Shown piece by piece: positions 1 through 8,568 of a stretch of DNA of 20,702 bases. Position numbers and translations under genes: made by a program. The stretch's first letter is position 1. Every line of letters starts with the position of its first letter. Below the pieces are notes generated by a model. The model saw nothing but the letters and a program-made list of their open reading frames with translations. It had not been told where the DNA came from and ran no database searches. The stretch covers positions 1-20,702 of the forward strand of contig JARVJW010000098.1 in assembly GCA_029775955.1 (NCBI GenBank), given 5' to 3'. This DNA comes from Nitrososphaeria archaeon (lineage in GTDB: Archaea; Thermoproteota; Nitrososphaeria; Conexivisphaerales; UBA164).

Positions 1-25
1 CCTTCAGTATTTCCTTTATCTTCAT
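1..25 (-). CDS. possible 5' end of a gene cut by the window edge
   Basis: On the minus strand an ATG at 25 opens a frame that runs off the left edge after eight codons (reading MKIKEILK). The AT-rich stretch before it (26-48) holds a GGAG and TATA-like sequence, so a gene start is possible. Eight codons are too few to identify a product, and this could be chance. The rest of 1-192 shows no convincing open frame or RNA gene on either strand. Confidence 0.22.
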
Positions 26-192
26 ATATATTATAGCTCCTTATAAAGGTCATCGTGGCTGTTTCTATCCCAGCGGCATTGTCACCAATGTATAGGTATG
101 GGAGAACAGTGTTAGATTGTATTTACGAATAATAACATAGATTTCCAAGGGATAAATATGCTGACAAATACTGCACATTTTGCAACATTTTT

Positions 193-1092
193 CTAAAGTA
201 TATTAGGCTCTTTGTGTTTTATAAAAATCCCGTTTCTCAAATCAGCGAACGCTTGTTCAAGTTGTTCCTGTGTGTTCATGACAATTGGGCCATACCATGC
301 TATTTGCTCTCTTATTGGCCTTCCTGCAAAAAGCAGGAACCTTGTTCCCACCTCGCCAGCGCTAACATATATTTCTTCCCCATCCTCTGACAGCACATAT
401 GCCCTATGCTTCTCAAACTTCACTCCATTTATTAACCCTTGGCCTATGAACGGGTAAACAATTGTTTTAAATCCCTGAAGCGTATTTATCCTAAATTCAG
501 ACCATGGTTCAAGCATTATATCCATGTACAGGGGGCTACTATTGCCTGAGAATGGCACCGCACCATCATATTGCTTATATTTGCCTGCAATAATTTTAGC
601 TGAGCCGCCATTATCAAGGCCAATTACCGGAACGTTTTGCGGTTTAATCGACCTATATGCTGGCCAGCTCATCTTAAGTGTGGATGGCAAGTTTATCCAC
701 AGCTGAAAACCAAAAACTGCGTCATGGTTTACTTTGATGTATGCTGCCCCATCTTCCCTGCTAATGGGCCTGGGCATTTCCTGATGATATATGCCACTTC
801 CTGCCGTCATCCACTGCAACTCATTAGGATAAATTACTCCTCTATTACCTTCGCTGTCTTCGTGTTCCACCTTTCCATCAAGAAGGTATGTAACAGTTTC
901 AATACCTCTATGGGGGTGCCAGGGAAAGCCCATTATATATTCCTCAGGATTTGTAGAACCAAAGTTATCAAGCAGAAGAAATGGGTCTGTAAATGGCGCT
1001 GAACGCATTCCCCCAAACACTCGCTTTAATCTTACTCCTGCACCATCCGAAGTCTCTTGAGCTATGTAAATTATAAAAATACTCTTTAGCAT
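193..1092 (-). CDS. pirin family protein (bicupin)
   Basis: A 299-residue member of the pirin family, a two-domain cupin that binds one metal ion (usually iron) in its N-terminal barrel. The four metal ligands of characterised pirins are all present: H59 and H61 in WHPHRGIETVTYLLDG, and H103 and E105 in MTAGSGIYHQEMP. The N-terminal cupin spans about residues 15-125 and the C-terminal pirin domain about 165-275. Length matches the family's usual 230-300. Some homologues act as quercetin dioxygenases and others as redox-sensing transcription cofactors, so the substrate or partner here is unknown. The gene stands alone. An A/T-rich box at about 1116-1125, some 25 nt before the ATG, fits a leaderless transcript. 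Family assignment is firm; role is not. Confidence 0.95.
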   Translation of the reverse strand: MLKSIFIIYIAQETSDGAGVRLKRVFGGMRSAPFTDPFLLLDNFGSTNPEEYIMGFPWHPHRGIETVTYLLDGKVEHEDSEGNRGVIYPNELQWMTAGSGIYHQEMPRPISREDGAAYIKVNHDAVFGFQLWINLPSTLKMSWPAYRSIKPQNVPVIGLDNGGSAKIIAGKYKQYDGAVPFSGNSSPLYMDIMLEPWSEFRINTLQGFKTIVYPFIGQGLINGVKFEKHRAYVLSEDGEEIYVSAGEVGTRFLLFAGRPIREQIAWYGPIVMNTQEQLEQAFADLRNGIFIKHKEPNIL

Positions 1093-1202
1093 ATATCTTT
1101 CATTGATTTCCTATTATTAATTTTAACTGGTTTTTTACAGTTTGCTCCATTTTGCTATAAATTATAGTTATTCAATGAAAATTATCAACACTCTAATGGT
1201 AG

Positions 1203-1358
1203 AAGGATCATAAGCTGCTTATAATAGCTACACTTGCTGGGGGAGAGTAAAAAACTCTATCTGAACATCTCAACCAGAAATGGTTCCAGATTAGCGCCAG
1301 AAGAGTCCTAGATTCATGCATTATAGCTCTAATGCAGAGGCTGCACAAGTACTGGTAA
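1203..1358 (+). pseudogene. broken coding remnant in the pirin-pelota gap, origin uncertain
   Basis: The 348-nt gap between the divergent pirin and pelota starts contains one frame that reads like protein except for a single in-frame TAA at 1248-1250. It runs KDHKLLIIATLAGGE, stop, KTLSEHLNQKWFQISARRV and on to HKYW followed by TAA at 1356. The mix of charged and aromatic residues looks like the tail of a former protein, perhaps a transposase, but I cannot name the family. No start codon or ribosome-binding site is visible. The gap otherwise holds only the two promoters. Confidence 0.3.
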
Positions 1359-1408
1359 GTGGAAAAGCTTCAGAAGGCAGTTGGCATGTGCAAATCCTAC
1401 AGCTAAAC

Positions 1409-1416
1409 TATTATAT
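1409..1416 (+). promoter_or_regulatory. TATA box of pelota
   Basis: The sequence TATTATAT ends 25 nt before the ATG at 1441, the spacing expected for a leaderless archaeal transcript. It overlaps the region where a longer TTG-start reading (1423) would lie and so argues for the ATG. Confidence 0.6.
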
Positions 1417-1440
1417 TGACAATTGGATTATCATGCAATA

Positions 1441-2490
1441 ATGAAGATTTTGGATGCAGATTATCGCTCAAAATCAATTAAATTAAGGCTTGATAATGAG
1501 GACGACCTGTGGGATTTTTATAATTTTCTATATAAGGATGATGATCTAATCGGGAGAACTACGCGGGAAATTAAAACTAATGACACCAGTTACAGGAGAA
1601 GCGTTACCGTCAGAATTAAGGTGGAATGGGCTGAAATGCAACCAATGAGCAGCAGGTTAAGGGTGCATGGCATTATTACTGATTGCCCTGATGACATTGA
1701 AATTAAGGGCAAACATCATACAATAAACCTAGATCAGGGCTCTATTGTAACGGTGGTAAAAGAAAATAGCTGGAATCAACCAGATATAAACAGAATAAAG
1801 GAGGCTGAAAAAAGAACCAGGATAAATTTGACCATAATATCAGTGGACAATGAAGAAGTTGCTGTAGCAAAAGTGACCAACAGCGGCATGTCAATTTTGA
1901 TGCAAAAAGCAATTGATTTAAGGGTTAAGGGGCATCCTGACTCAAATGAAAATAAAAAAAAGGGCGTTATAACGGAAGTTGCAGAAGAAATTTCGAAAAT
2001 TGTTGATGGACAGAAGCCTGATTTTATCGCACTTGCGGGGCCGTCTATGTTAAAAAATGAATTCTTAGAAGGGCTAAAGCCTAAGCTTAGGAATAGGGAA
2101 ATCATATCAGTGGATACATCTTATGGCGGTGTTGCAGGCATAAATGAAGCGTTAAAAAGGGACACATTAAACAAGGCAATTAAAAACTTGCAAGTTCTTG
2201 AAGAAATTTCCATCATGGAAGAATTTAATGCCAGGATAAGCAAAAATTTGCCTGTTAGTTATGGCATAGATAACATTGAGATTGCTACAAACTTTAGGGC
2301 AATAGAATATCTGTTTGTTCTTTCAAGTATGCTCAATGACCCACTCACAAGAGATAGAGTTATAAAGGTCATGGATGATGTTGAAAAAAAAGGAGGAAAT
2401 GTTAAAATTTTTACTTCTGATATTAATGCCAGAGCTTGGTTAAAGAGTTTTGGCGGCATCGCAGCATTTCTAAGATTTGCGGTTCAGTAA
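1441..2490 (+). CDS. pelA: mRNA surveillance protein Pelota (Dom34 homologue)
   Basis: Pelota/Dom34 is an eRF1-like factor that binds ribosomes stalled without a proper stop codon and, with aEF1A and ABCE1, helps split them. The 349-residue product starts MKILDADYRSKSIKLRL, as archaeal Pelotas do. It shows an Sm-like N-terminal domain (about 1-125, with DDLWDFYNFLYKDD), a central RNase H-like eRF1 domain 2 (about 130-255), and a domain 3 (about 256-349) with the typical YGIDNIEIATNFRAIEYL stretch. A frame-compatible TTG at 1423 would add six residues, but the TATA box 25 nt before the ATG supports 1441. There is no GGQ motif, as expected for Pelota rather than aRF1. Some archaeal Pelotas have been reported to cleave RNA; this is debated. 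The gene ends convergently, overlapping the last bases of apt. Confidence 0.96.
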   Translation: MKILDADYRSKSIKLRLDNEDDLWDFYNFLYKDDDLIGRTTREIKTNDTSYRRSVTVRIKVEWAEMQPMSSRLRVHGIITDCPDDIEIKGKHHTINLDQGSIVTVVKENSWNQPDINRIKEAEKRTRINLTIISVDNEEVAVAKVTNSGMSILMQKAIDLRVKGHPDSNENKKKGVITEVAEEISKIVDGQKPDFIALAGPSMLKNEFLEGLKPKLRNREIISVDTSYGGVAGINEALKRDTLNKAIKNLQVLEEISIMEEFNARISKNLPVSYGIDNIEIATNFRAIEYLFVLSSMLNDPLTRDRVIKVMDDVEKKGGNVKIFTSDINARAWLKSFGGIAAFLRFAVQ

Positions 2491-3011
2491 TCCAGCACGT
2501 TATATATTTTGTAATTTTTTAATCTTTCCCTCCCATTCAGGTAATTAAGCACAACTAGATATGCAAGGGCACTTACCTTGGCTCCTGCAGCTTGTAGCAA
2601 ATCAACTGCTGCAAGTGTCGTTCCGCCAGTAGCAAGAAGGTCGTCAACTAGTAACACATTTTCACCTCTTTTAAAAGCATCCTCGTGAACTTCAATAGTT
2701 TCCTTGCCATATTCAAGCTCATACGTCATGCTCTTCTTTTTCCATGGCAATTTGCCAGCCTTCCTTATTGGAACAAACCCAACCCTTAACATTGACGACA
2801 GAGGAGCACCCACTATAAACCCCCTGGCCTCAATTGCCGCAACCTTATCTATTTTTTCCATAAATAACTTCTTGGCAAGAAAATTCAGCGCAAAATCAAA
2901 TGCTTCATAATTACCAAAGAGAGGTGTTAGGTCCCTAAATATTACCCCCTTAATAGGATAATCTTTAATTTCCCTGATGTAGGATTTAAGATCATTGCTT
3001 GACCTTATCAC
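2484..3011 (-). CDS. apt: adenine phosphoribosyltransferase
   Basis: Converts adenine and PRPP to AMP in purine salvage. The 175-residue protein has the hallmark features of the family: YPIKGVIFRDLTPL near residues 18-31 (compare the usual FPxPGIxFRDITPL), IEARGF at 60-65, and the PRPP-binding loop VLLVDDLLATGGTT at 119-132. Length is normal. The start is GTG; no in-frame ATG lies nearby. The gene sits 36 nt downstream of uridine phosphorylase on the same strand, and a box reading CTTATAA on the minus strand ends about 24 nt before the GTG, so it may have its own promoter as well as read-through. Archaeal Apt-like proteins can prefer other purines, so specificity for adenine is by homology. 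The 3' end overlaps the pelota stop by 7 bp, convergently. Confidence 0.93.
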   Translation of the reverse strand: MIRSSNDLKSYIREIKDYPIKGVIFRDLTPLFGNYEAFDFALNFLAKKLFMEKIDKVAAIEARGFIVGAPLSSMLRVGFVPIRKAGKLPWKKKSMTYELEYGKETIEVHEDAFKRGENVLLVDDLLATGGTTLAAVDLLQAAGAKVSALAYLVVLNYLNGRERLKNYKIYNVLDY

Positions 3012-3047
3012 TCCTTTATTTTTAAAAGGCTACCTTATAAGCCTATA

Positions 3048-3869
3048 TTATTTTAATAGTGATGGGTAAAAGTGCCTTTTGCCTTTTATGTTTTTTAAAT
3101 TGTCCCACTCATTCAGAATTTTAACTGCTTCATTGCTCACCTCTATCATCCTGTCAACGCCTGCATTCGGTGTAAAATCTCCTGAAGAGCGGTTAGCTAT
3201 TGCAGCAAATATGGCCCCTGCCCTGACACCATATACTGAAGATAGTGTAAATAGAGTTGATGACTCCATCTCCATGTTTATTATTTTTAGCCCACGTAGC
3301 ACATCGACTATTTTAGAGGAAAAACTGCTTGTAAACCCCCCGTATCCAGGCCTGCCTTGCCCCAAGTAAAAGCTGTCAGTGGAATATGTTAGACCTGTCC
3401 AGTACCTCACGCCCACTGTTTCCGCTGCTTCTATGAGTGCTGATACAACTTCATAATTTGCGACAGCTGGGTACCCGAGCGGTGCATAAGCGCGAGTTGC
3501 ACCATCAGCTCTGAATGCGCCCAATGATATAATTAAGTCGCCAATTTGCACTTCATCGTTCATGGCACCAGTTGTGCCAGTCCTAATTAGCGTATCAACC
3601 CCCACCCTCAGAAGCTCTTCTATTGCAATTGCTATGGCACCAGACCCTATGCCTGTCGATGTGCAGGCAAGTTCTACACCTTTATACTTTCCCTTATAGG
3701 TCAAATATTCCCTTTCTTGAGCTACTAGCTGACTTGTTTCCCAGCTTTCCGCAAACTTCTTTACTCTATCCGGGTCCCCTGGCAGAAATACAAACCTTGG
3801 GATAGAGCCCTTTTCAATCCTTATGTGGTAGAGCTTTTCACCAACCTTCGGTTCCTCTGCTTTCTTCAT
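3048..3869 (-). CDS. udp: uridine phosphorylase (nucleoside phosphorylase family)
   Basis: Reversibly phosphorolyses uridine to uracil and ribose-1-phosphate in nucleoside salvage. From the ATG at 3869 the protein is 273 residues, with the phosphate-binding GDPDRV at 31-36, RTGTTGAM at 96-103 and the nucleoside-binding MEMES at 199-203, characteristic of the PNP/UDP type I family. A longer reading from TTG at 3884 adds five residues. I prefer the ATG because a TATTTATA box (3892-3899) lies 23 nt before it, immediately after the ScpA stop. The pairing with apt makes a small salvage unit. Archaeal members can accept purine as well as pyrimidine nucleosides, so exact specificity is open. Confidence 0.93.
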   Translation of the reverse strand: MKKAEEPKVGEKLYHIRIEKGSIPRFVFLPGDPDRVKKFAESWETSQLVAQEREYLTYKGKYKGVELACTSTGIGSGAIAIAIEELLRVGVDTLIRTGTTGAMNDEVQIGDLIISLGAFRADGATRAYAPLGYPAVANYEVVSALIEAAETVGVRYWTGLTYSTDSFYLGQGRPGYGGFTSSFSSKIVDVLRGLKIINMEMESSTLFTLSSVYGVRAGAIFAAIANRSSGDFTPNAGVDRMIEVSNEAVKILNEWDNLKNIKGKRHFYPSLLK

Positions 3870-3891
3870 GCGTGATATTTTCAAGCAGGTC

Positions 3892-3899
3892 TATAAATA
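3892..3899 (-). promoter_or_regulatory. TATA box of udp
   Basis: Read on the minus strand, TATTTATA is preceded by AAAG (a plausible BRE) and ends 23 nt before the ATG at 3869. The AAAG-TATTTATA arrangement is the same as in front of tbp. It implies that udp starts its own transcript although it follows scpA closely. Confidence 0.6.
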
Positions 3900-3901
3900 C
3901 T

Positions 3902-4531
3902 TTAAAATTCTGCGCATCCTTGATTTGGCAGCTCAAGCTTTAGTTCATCATTAATGCATACACTTCCTTCGTGAGCTAGAATCAAAAGGGAAAGAAACAT
4001 TCTTATAACATCAATAACACTCATGCCTCTTATAAGTTCGTAAAAGGCAATACTTCCTCCCTTTAACCTTTCAAGTATTGTTTTCTTGTAGCTCATCAGT
4101 TCTTCAAGCATCAGCGTCTCTGATATTACCGAGGCATCGATTGGTTCTATTGATTTTGGTCCTTCCATCCCTTTTTGGTTCAAAAGCTGAGACACCATCT
4201 CCCTGAAGGCTTCCATCAACTCGTCTATGTCTCCAGTGCTCAGTTCCACGGGATATGAGGGCTGTATATCTATTGCTGGCCCCTCAAAAATAGGCGCTCC
4301 TGGTCTCGATTCCTTGGCCTTATAAAATATTCTTCCTGCCTTCAGCTTGTAAATTATGCTTGAGGTTGATACTGCGACACCGCTCAGCCTGAAGTCCACC
4401 ATCTGCATCTTCGTTGCATAATCCCTGAATATTTCCAGCAATACATAGACCTTAAGGTTCCAGGGGTCATACCTGCGCAGGGAATCCGGGTTAAGCAGTA
4501 TTCTGAGAGCCTTGTCCCTTTCCTCCTCCAT
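3902..4531 (-). CDS. scpA: segregation and condensation protein A (ScpA kleisin)
   Basis: ScpA is the kleisin that bridges the two SMC heads in prokaryotic condensin. The 209-residue protein fits the short archaeal form: an N-terminal helical part that would bind the SMC neck, an acidic/linker middle (about 70-130), and a C-terminal winged-helix region (about 140-200; SYKKTILERLKGGSIAFYEL). The ATG at 4531 is preceded by GGAGAGG seven nt upstream, which favours it over the TTG at 4537. The start lies inside smc, so the frames overlap by 41 nt, suggesting translational coupling and balanced synthesis. No scpB follows: the next gene is udp. Sequence conservation in this family is low, so the call rests partly on the smc neighbour. 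Confidence 0.9.
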   Translation of the reverse strand: MEEERDKALRILLNPDSLRRYDPWNLKVYVLLEIFRDYATKMQMVDFRLSGVAVSTSSIIYKLKAGRIFYKAKESRPGAPIFEGPAIDIQPSYPVELSTGDIDELMEAFREMVSQLLNQKGMEGPKSIEPIDASVISETLMLEELMSYKKTILERLKGGSIAFYELIRGMSVIDVIRMFLSLLILAHEGSVCINDELKLELPNQGCAEF

Positions 4532-7500
4532 CCACAATCCTCTCCATATTTAACCGTGCTATGTAACTCGACCCCCCTTTTTCATATACACCAATTATAT
4601 TATGTGCTTTTGATAAGATCGTGTCCTTGAGCGAAATCAAAAGTATCTGGGATGTTTTTCCCCATTTATTTAAAAATTCACCAAGGCGCTCAGCGTTGCC
4701 AGCGTCCATATTAGCGTCTATTTCATCAAACAGGTAAAAGGGGGATATATATGCTGACTGCAAGGCCATAAGAAAGGCAACGGAAATTACTGCCTTCTCA
4801 CCTCCACTCAACGATGCCGATTCGCGAGGCATCTTATCCCCAAACTTGGCAAGCATAAACACTCCCCCTGAAAATGGGCTGTCGGGGTATTCAAGCTCAA
4901 GCCATGCCTCTCCTACTGCGAGTTCCCTGAACACAGACCTGAGTTCCCGGTCTATCTTTTCGAATGCCTTTATGAACGCCTCTCTCTTTTGCCTGTCTAT
5001 TTCCTCTATAAAGTTAACTATTGATTCCCTATCCCTTTCCAGCTCATTCCTCCTAACTGACGAATCCTTGTACGAAGTGTAATATTCCTTATAATCGCGC
5101 ACTGCTACCATATTGAGCCTAAGTTGGAGGTCATTTAGCTCTGCCTGTAGCTCTGTTATAACCTGCCCATAATCCCCATATAGGTCATACTGCTCTAAGG
5201 CAATAGCTTGATATTCGGCATTTAGCCCCTGCAGGTCATTCGCGTTCTTCTCAATGGCGCTCCTTACCTTTGAGAGTTTTCTTTCATTTTCTTTAAGCTT
5301 CCTGAGGACTTCTGACCTTGTATCCTCTGCAGATTTTGACCCACTGTCCTTAATCATCTCCCTTATCGAGGATAATTCATTTTCAAGAGCTTGGACCCTT
5401 GTTTCAAGCTCCTTCTTTGTAGCTTCAATTACTTCAATCTTCTGCGTTGCTTCCAACTCCTCGGAGTCAAGCTCTTTTACTCTTTGTTCCTGCTGGCTTT
5501 GTGATTCTTGTGTAATGCTAAGCTTTGCCCTGATTTCCTCAATTTTTGCCCCAAGTTCCATTTCCTTCCCCCTGAGCTTTATCAGGTCCTGGTTCATTTC
5601 CATCATCTTTCCCTGAACTTCTCTTATCTTGTCTTCCAGCACGCCTGGATCCGTGGCTTTTATTTCCAAACTTATCTGGTTTAACTTTGATTCCATTTCC
5701 TGCTGCTTTGATGTCAGCGATGAAAGTGCCTGTGCAAACTTCTCTATTTTTTTCCTTTTTTCCTCTATGCTGGCATTTATGGATTCTAGCCTCTTGCTCA
5801 GCCCATCCACAACCTTGCTCTCCATCTTGTATATCCTGTAAAGAGCTTCTGCCTGCTTCTTGCTTACTTCTCTATTTATAGATCTGCTCTCAAGCTCACT
5901 ATTTATCTGGTGAATTTCAAACATGAGCTTCTTTAAAACGCCATTTTTCTCCTTAACCACAGCAGATAGCCTGTTTATGGTCTTCCTGATTTCCCTGAGC
6001 CGGTGCGCACTTAACCTGTCTGAAAGTTTCATGCTTGTAATGTAGCCTAGCTCTATCATTCCTTTCCCAAAAATTGCACCATCTTCTCGTATCCATGAAG
6101 AGCAGCAGGCTGATTCCTTTATGCATACATTACCAAACAGCGTTGTGACCATGGGTTCCAGCTTCTTTTCAAACTCCATGACACTAACTATGGAATCCTT
6201 GCACACTTCCGAATTACTGAACATTGAAAGAAGTAGAATCCTGCTTCTGGGCAGGTTCTTCATTGCATTTTCAAGATTTTGGTCAAAGCTTTCAAACACA
6301 AAGGGGTTACCCAAGGCTTCTATTGCAGCTCTTACCTGGGGCCTGTATCCCTGCTTCGCGTTAATTAGGTCTCCAATTCTGCCAAGGTAAGCTCTAAAAA
6401 CGCCAGAATCAAAAAGCTCCTCGGCTGCGTCAGGTGACATCTTTGAAGTTAGCCTGTTAAACGCCTCTTCTATGCTCACTTCTTTAATTGATTTCAGTAT
6501 AACTTCATTGGCCTCCCTTAATCCGTCAATCACAGCCTCCCTAAATGTGGAAAGTTTCTGGAGCCTTGCCAACAACTCTGAGACCTTTTCAGATTCATCT
6601 GAGCTAACGCCCTTAAGAGCATTTATCATAGATTCAAGTTCGCCTTTCACCTCGGTTATCGATTCAATGTTTTTTATCAACTGGTCCATTTTTTCCTGCT
6701 CGTCCTTAAGTGAGTCACCCATTTTTGCAAGTTTACTGCTTATTTCCTCCTTTCTTTCTCTAACTTTTCCGAGTAGGCCAAGCATTTTTTCCTGTTCCAC
6801 TTGCAGATTTGTTCTCTTTGCCCTGTTTTTCTCATAATCAGCATTTATTAAATTCAACTCTTTCTCTTTATTTTTGACTTCATTTGAAAGTTCCTCCTGC
6901 TGCTTATTTATCCCTGCCTTTTCGCTCAATATTTTTTCCATATCCGCCTGCAGCTGGGCTTTCATCGAGTTCAAATTAGAAATTACACCCTGAACTCTTG
7001 CCTTTTCATCCTTTACCTGCAGCAGCATTTTGCTGATAAATAAAAGCTCGCTTTCCTGAGAGGCGTAGCTTGCCCTGGCATTGGAGAGTTCAGTTATCTT
7101 TGCTTCAGTTTCCTGATTTATTGTAAGTGCTCCCGCGTTCAGTAATCTCTGGACCTCAGCTTCAAGCTTGCCATTTTCCTCTAGAAGTTCACTTTCCTCC
7201 TTTTTGAGTAATTCCAGTTCATTGGTTTTGTTTTGCACCTTTTCTGCAATCATGGATTTCCTGTATTTCTGCAGTTCTCGCTGCAAAAATTCATATCTTA
7301 GCTGATCGTTTCTCTCACGTTCAAGTTTGATCATGCTTTCTCTTCTCTCGTCAAGCTTGGCAAATATAACTGCTAACTGTGAATCAGCTTCCCTGAGCCT
7401 CTGCACAGCTTCCCCCTTTCTGTCATCGTAAGCCCTTATGCCAACTGTGTCCTCCAGCATTGCCCTCCTTTCAGCAGGCGTTGTTTCAGCTATTCTATTA

Positions 7501-7928
7501 AGAGCTCCCTGCGGCACTATATTTATGCTGTCAAATGATATTCTAGCGGAAAGCAAAAGGTCAATTATTGCATTTCTTGTGCTTCTTTTTCCATTTAGAA
7601 AGTATTTTTGGGAACCGTCCTCTAACAGCTCCCTGGTGATTACAACAGTTTCCTCCTGTACTGGAAGCGCATGATCATTATTTACGATATGGATAGAAAC
7701 TCTTGCCTGCTTTATTTTCGCCCTTTCATTAATCAGGGAGCTCATCTTGCTTTCTCTCAGTGATTTAGGGCTGTTTTCACCAAGCACAAACCTAATTGCG
7801 TCAATTATATTGGATTTACCACTTCCGTTCTGACCAGAAACAGCATTAAACCCAGGGGTAAACTCAATCGTAACATTTTTCTCGAATGATTTAAAACCCC
7901 TGACCTCCAGCTTAGATATGTAAACCAA
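4491..7928 (-). CDS. smc: chromosome segregation protein SMC
   Basis: SMC is the ATPase of condensin, which organises and helps segregate the chromosome. The 1145-residue product is complete: Walker A GQNGSGKS at 32-39, Q-loop glutamine at about 140 (INIVPQGALNRI), a first coiled coil to about 500, a hinge at about 508-635 (GRIGDLINAKQGYRPQVRAAI), a returning coiled coil, the ABC signature LSGGE at 1040-1044, Walker B YLFDEID with catalytic E1069, and a D-loop. Start is TTG at 7926-7928 (MVYISKLEVRGFKSF); there is no ATG nearby and SMC proteins begin at exactly this point. The C-terminal tail (GGGKGQGSQ) is glycine-rich and encoded in the region overlapping scpA. The protein is slightly shorter than bacterial SMCs but intact. 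Confidence 0.98.
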   Translation of the reverse strand: MVYISKLEVRGFKSFEKNVTIEFTPGFNAVSGQNGSGKSNIIDAIRFVLGENSPKSLRESKMSSLINERAKIKQARVSIHIVNNDHALPVQEETVVITRELLEDGSQKYFLNGKRSTRNAIIDLLLSARISFDSINIVPQGALNRIAETTPAERRAMLEDTVGIRAYDDRKGEAVQRLREADSQLAVIFAKLDERRESMIKLERERNDQLRYEFLQRELQKYRKSMIAEKVQNKTNELELLKKEESELLEENGKLEAEVQRLLNAGALTINQETEAKITELSNARASYASQESELLFISKMLLQVKDEKARVQGVISNLNSMKAQLQADMEKILSEKAGINKQQEELSNEVKNKEKELNLINADYEKNRAKRTNLQVEQEKMLGLLGKVRERKEEISSKLAKMGDSLKDEQEKMDQLIKNIESITEVKGELESMINALKGVSSDESEKVSELLARLQKLSTFREAVIDGLREANEVILKSIKEVSIEEAFNRLTSKMSPDAAEELFDSGVFRAYLGRIGDLINAKQGYRPQVRAAIEALGNPFVFESFDQNLENAMKNLPRSRILLLSMFSNSEVCKDSIVSVMEFEKKLEPMVTTLFGNVCIKESACCSSWIREDGAIFGKGMIELGYITSMKLSDRLSAHRLREIRKTINRLSAVVKEKNGVLKKLMFEIHQINSELESRSINREVSKKQAEALYRIYKMESKVVDGLSKRLESINASIEEKRKKIEKFAQALSSLTSKQQEMESKLNQISLEIKATDPGVLEDKIREVQGKMMEMNQDLIKLRGKEMELGAKIEEIRAKLSITQESQSQQEQRVKELDSEELEATQKIEVIEATKKELETRVQALENELSSIREMIKDSGSKSAEDTRSEVLRKLKENERKLSKVRSAIEKNANDLQGLNAEYQAIALEQYDLYGDYGQVITELQAELNDLQLRLNMVAVRDYKEYYTSYKDSSVRRNELERDRESIVNFIEEIDRQKREAFIKAFEKIDRELRSVFRELAVGEAWLELEYPDSPFSGGVFMLAKFGDKMPRESASLSGGEKAVISVAFLMALQSAYISPFYLFDEIDANMDAGNAERLGEFLNKWGKTSQILLISLKDTILSKAHNIIGVYEKGGSSYIARLNMERIVDGGGKGQGSQNTA

Positions 7929-8031
7929 CGCAATATATAATAAATTACTATCATTTATCTTTTTTCAGATATTTACTAATTTTTTAGTATTCTACCAAAA
8001 AATTAATAAATAAAAAGATTTTTATAGTTTT

Positions 8032-8568
8032 ATGATAGAAAAAAAGCGCCTTGCATTAGTAACTACAGTTGTCGCTGCTTCTGCCGTGTTAGAACTCCTG
8101 CCACTGAAACTTTTTTTCCCATTGCTTCCATACCTGACATTTGATATAGGTGAAGTGCCAATATTTTTCCTGGTGTTCTATGATGGCATAACAGACGGCG
8201 CCATTGCGTCAATTTTGCTTACAGTTCTGCTTTTTATTTTCGGCACATTTGTGCCCATAGGGCCTCTGCTTAAGGGGGCTGCAGTAATTTCGGGAATTAT
8301 TGGCGCCTGGGCTGGTATGAAGGTCAGGCGTTCAGCTTATATTTCATTTGTTTTATCCACGCTCTTGAGAGTAATAGCTATGACTGCCTTTAACTATGTG
8401 CTTATTGAATATTTTGTACCAGGCTTCCTGTTATTTTTGCCAAAATACATCAACTTCATGTCACCAATTGTTGCAGTTATTGTGTTAACTGCGTTTTTCA
8501 ATATTTTACAAAATATCATATCTTTTGTCCCAGCCTATGCTGCCTGGGCCAGGTTCAGAACAACCTGA
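8032..8568 (+). CDS. ECF-type transporter S-component-like membrane protein
   Basis: A 178-residue hydrophobic protein with about five to six predicted membrane helices. It resembles substrate-binding S-components of energy-coupling factor (ECF) transporters, which capture vitamins or other trace nutrients. The FDIGEVPIFF motif at 37-46 followed by a small-residue helix recalls the conserved FDFxDIP segment of RibU-like proteins. No ATPase (EcfA) or coupling protein (EcfT) is encoded beside it, so it would have to share a module encoded elsewhere. The substrate cannot be told from sequence. It starts at an ATG with an A/T-rich box at 8003-8011, divergent from smc. Its last 14 bp overlap the end of the opposing DUF763 gene. 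Confidence 0.72.
   Translation: MIEKKRLALVTTVVAASAVLELLPLKLFFPLLPYLTFDIGEVPIFFLVFYDGITDGAIASILLTVLLFIFGTFVPIGPLLKGAAVISGIIGAWAGMKVRRSAYISFVLSTLLRVIAMTAFNYVLIEYFVPGFLLFLPKYINFMSPIVAVIVLTAFFNILQNIISFVPAYAAWARFRTT

Noticed and set aside
5254..5881. Long plus-strand frames opposite smc
   Set aside because: Serine/phenylalanine-rich antisense shadows of the SMC coiled coil, with no promoter and no recognisable domain.
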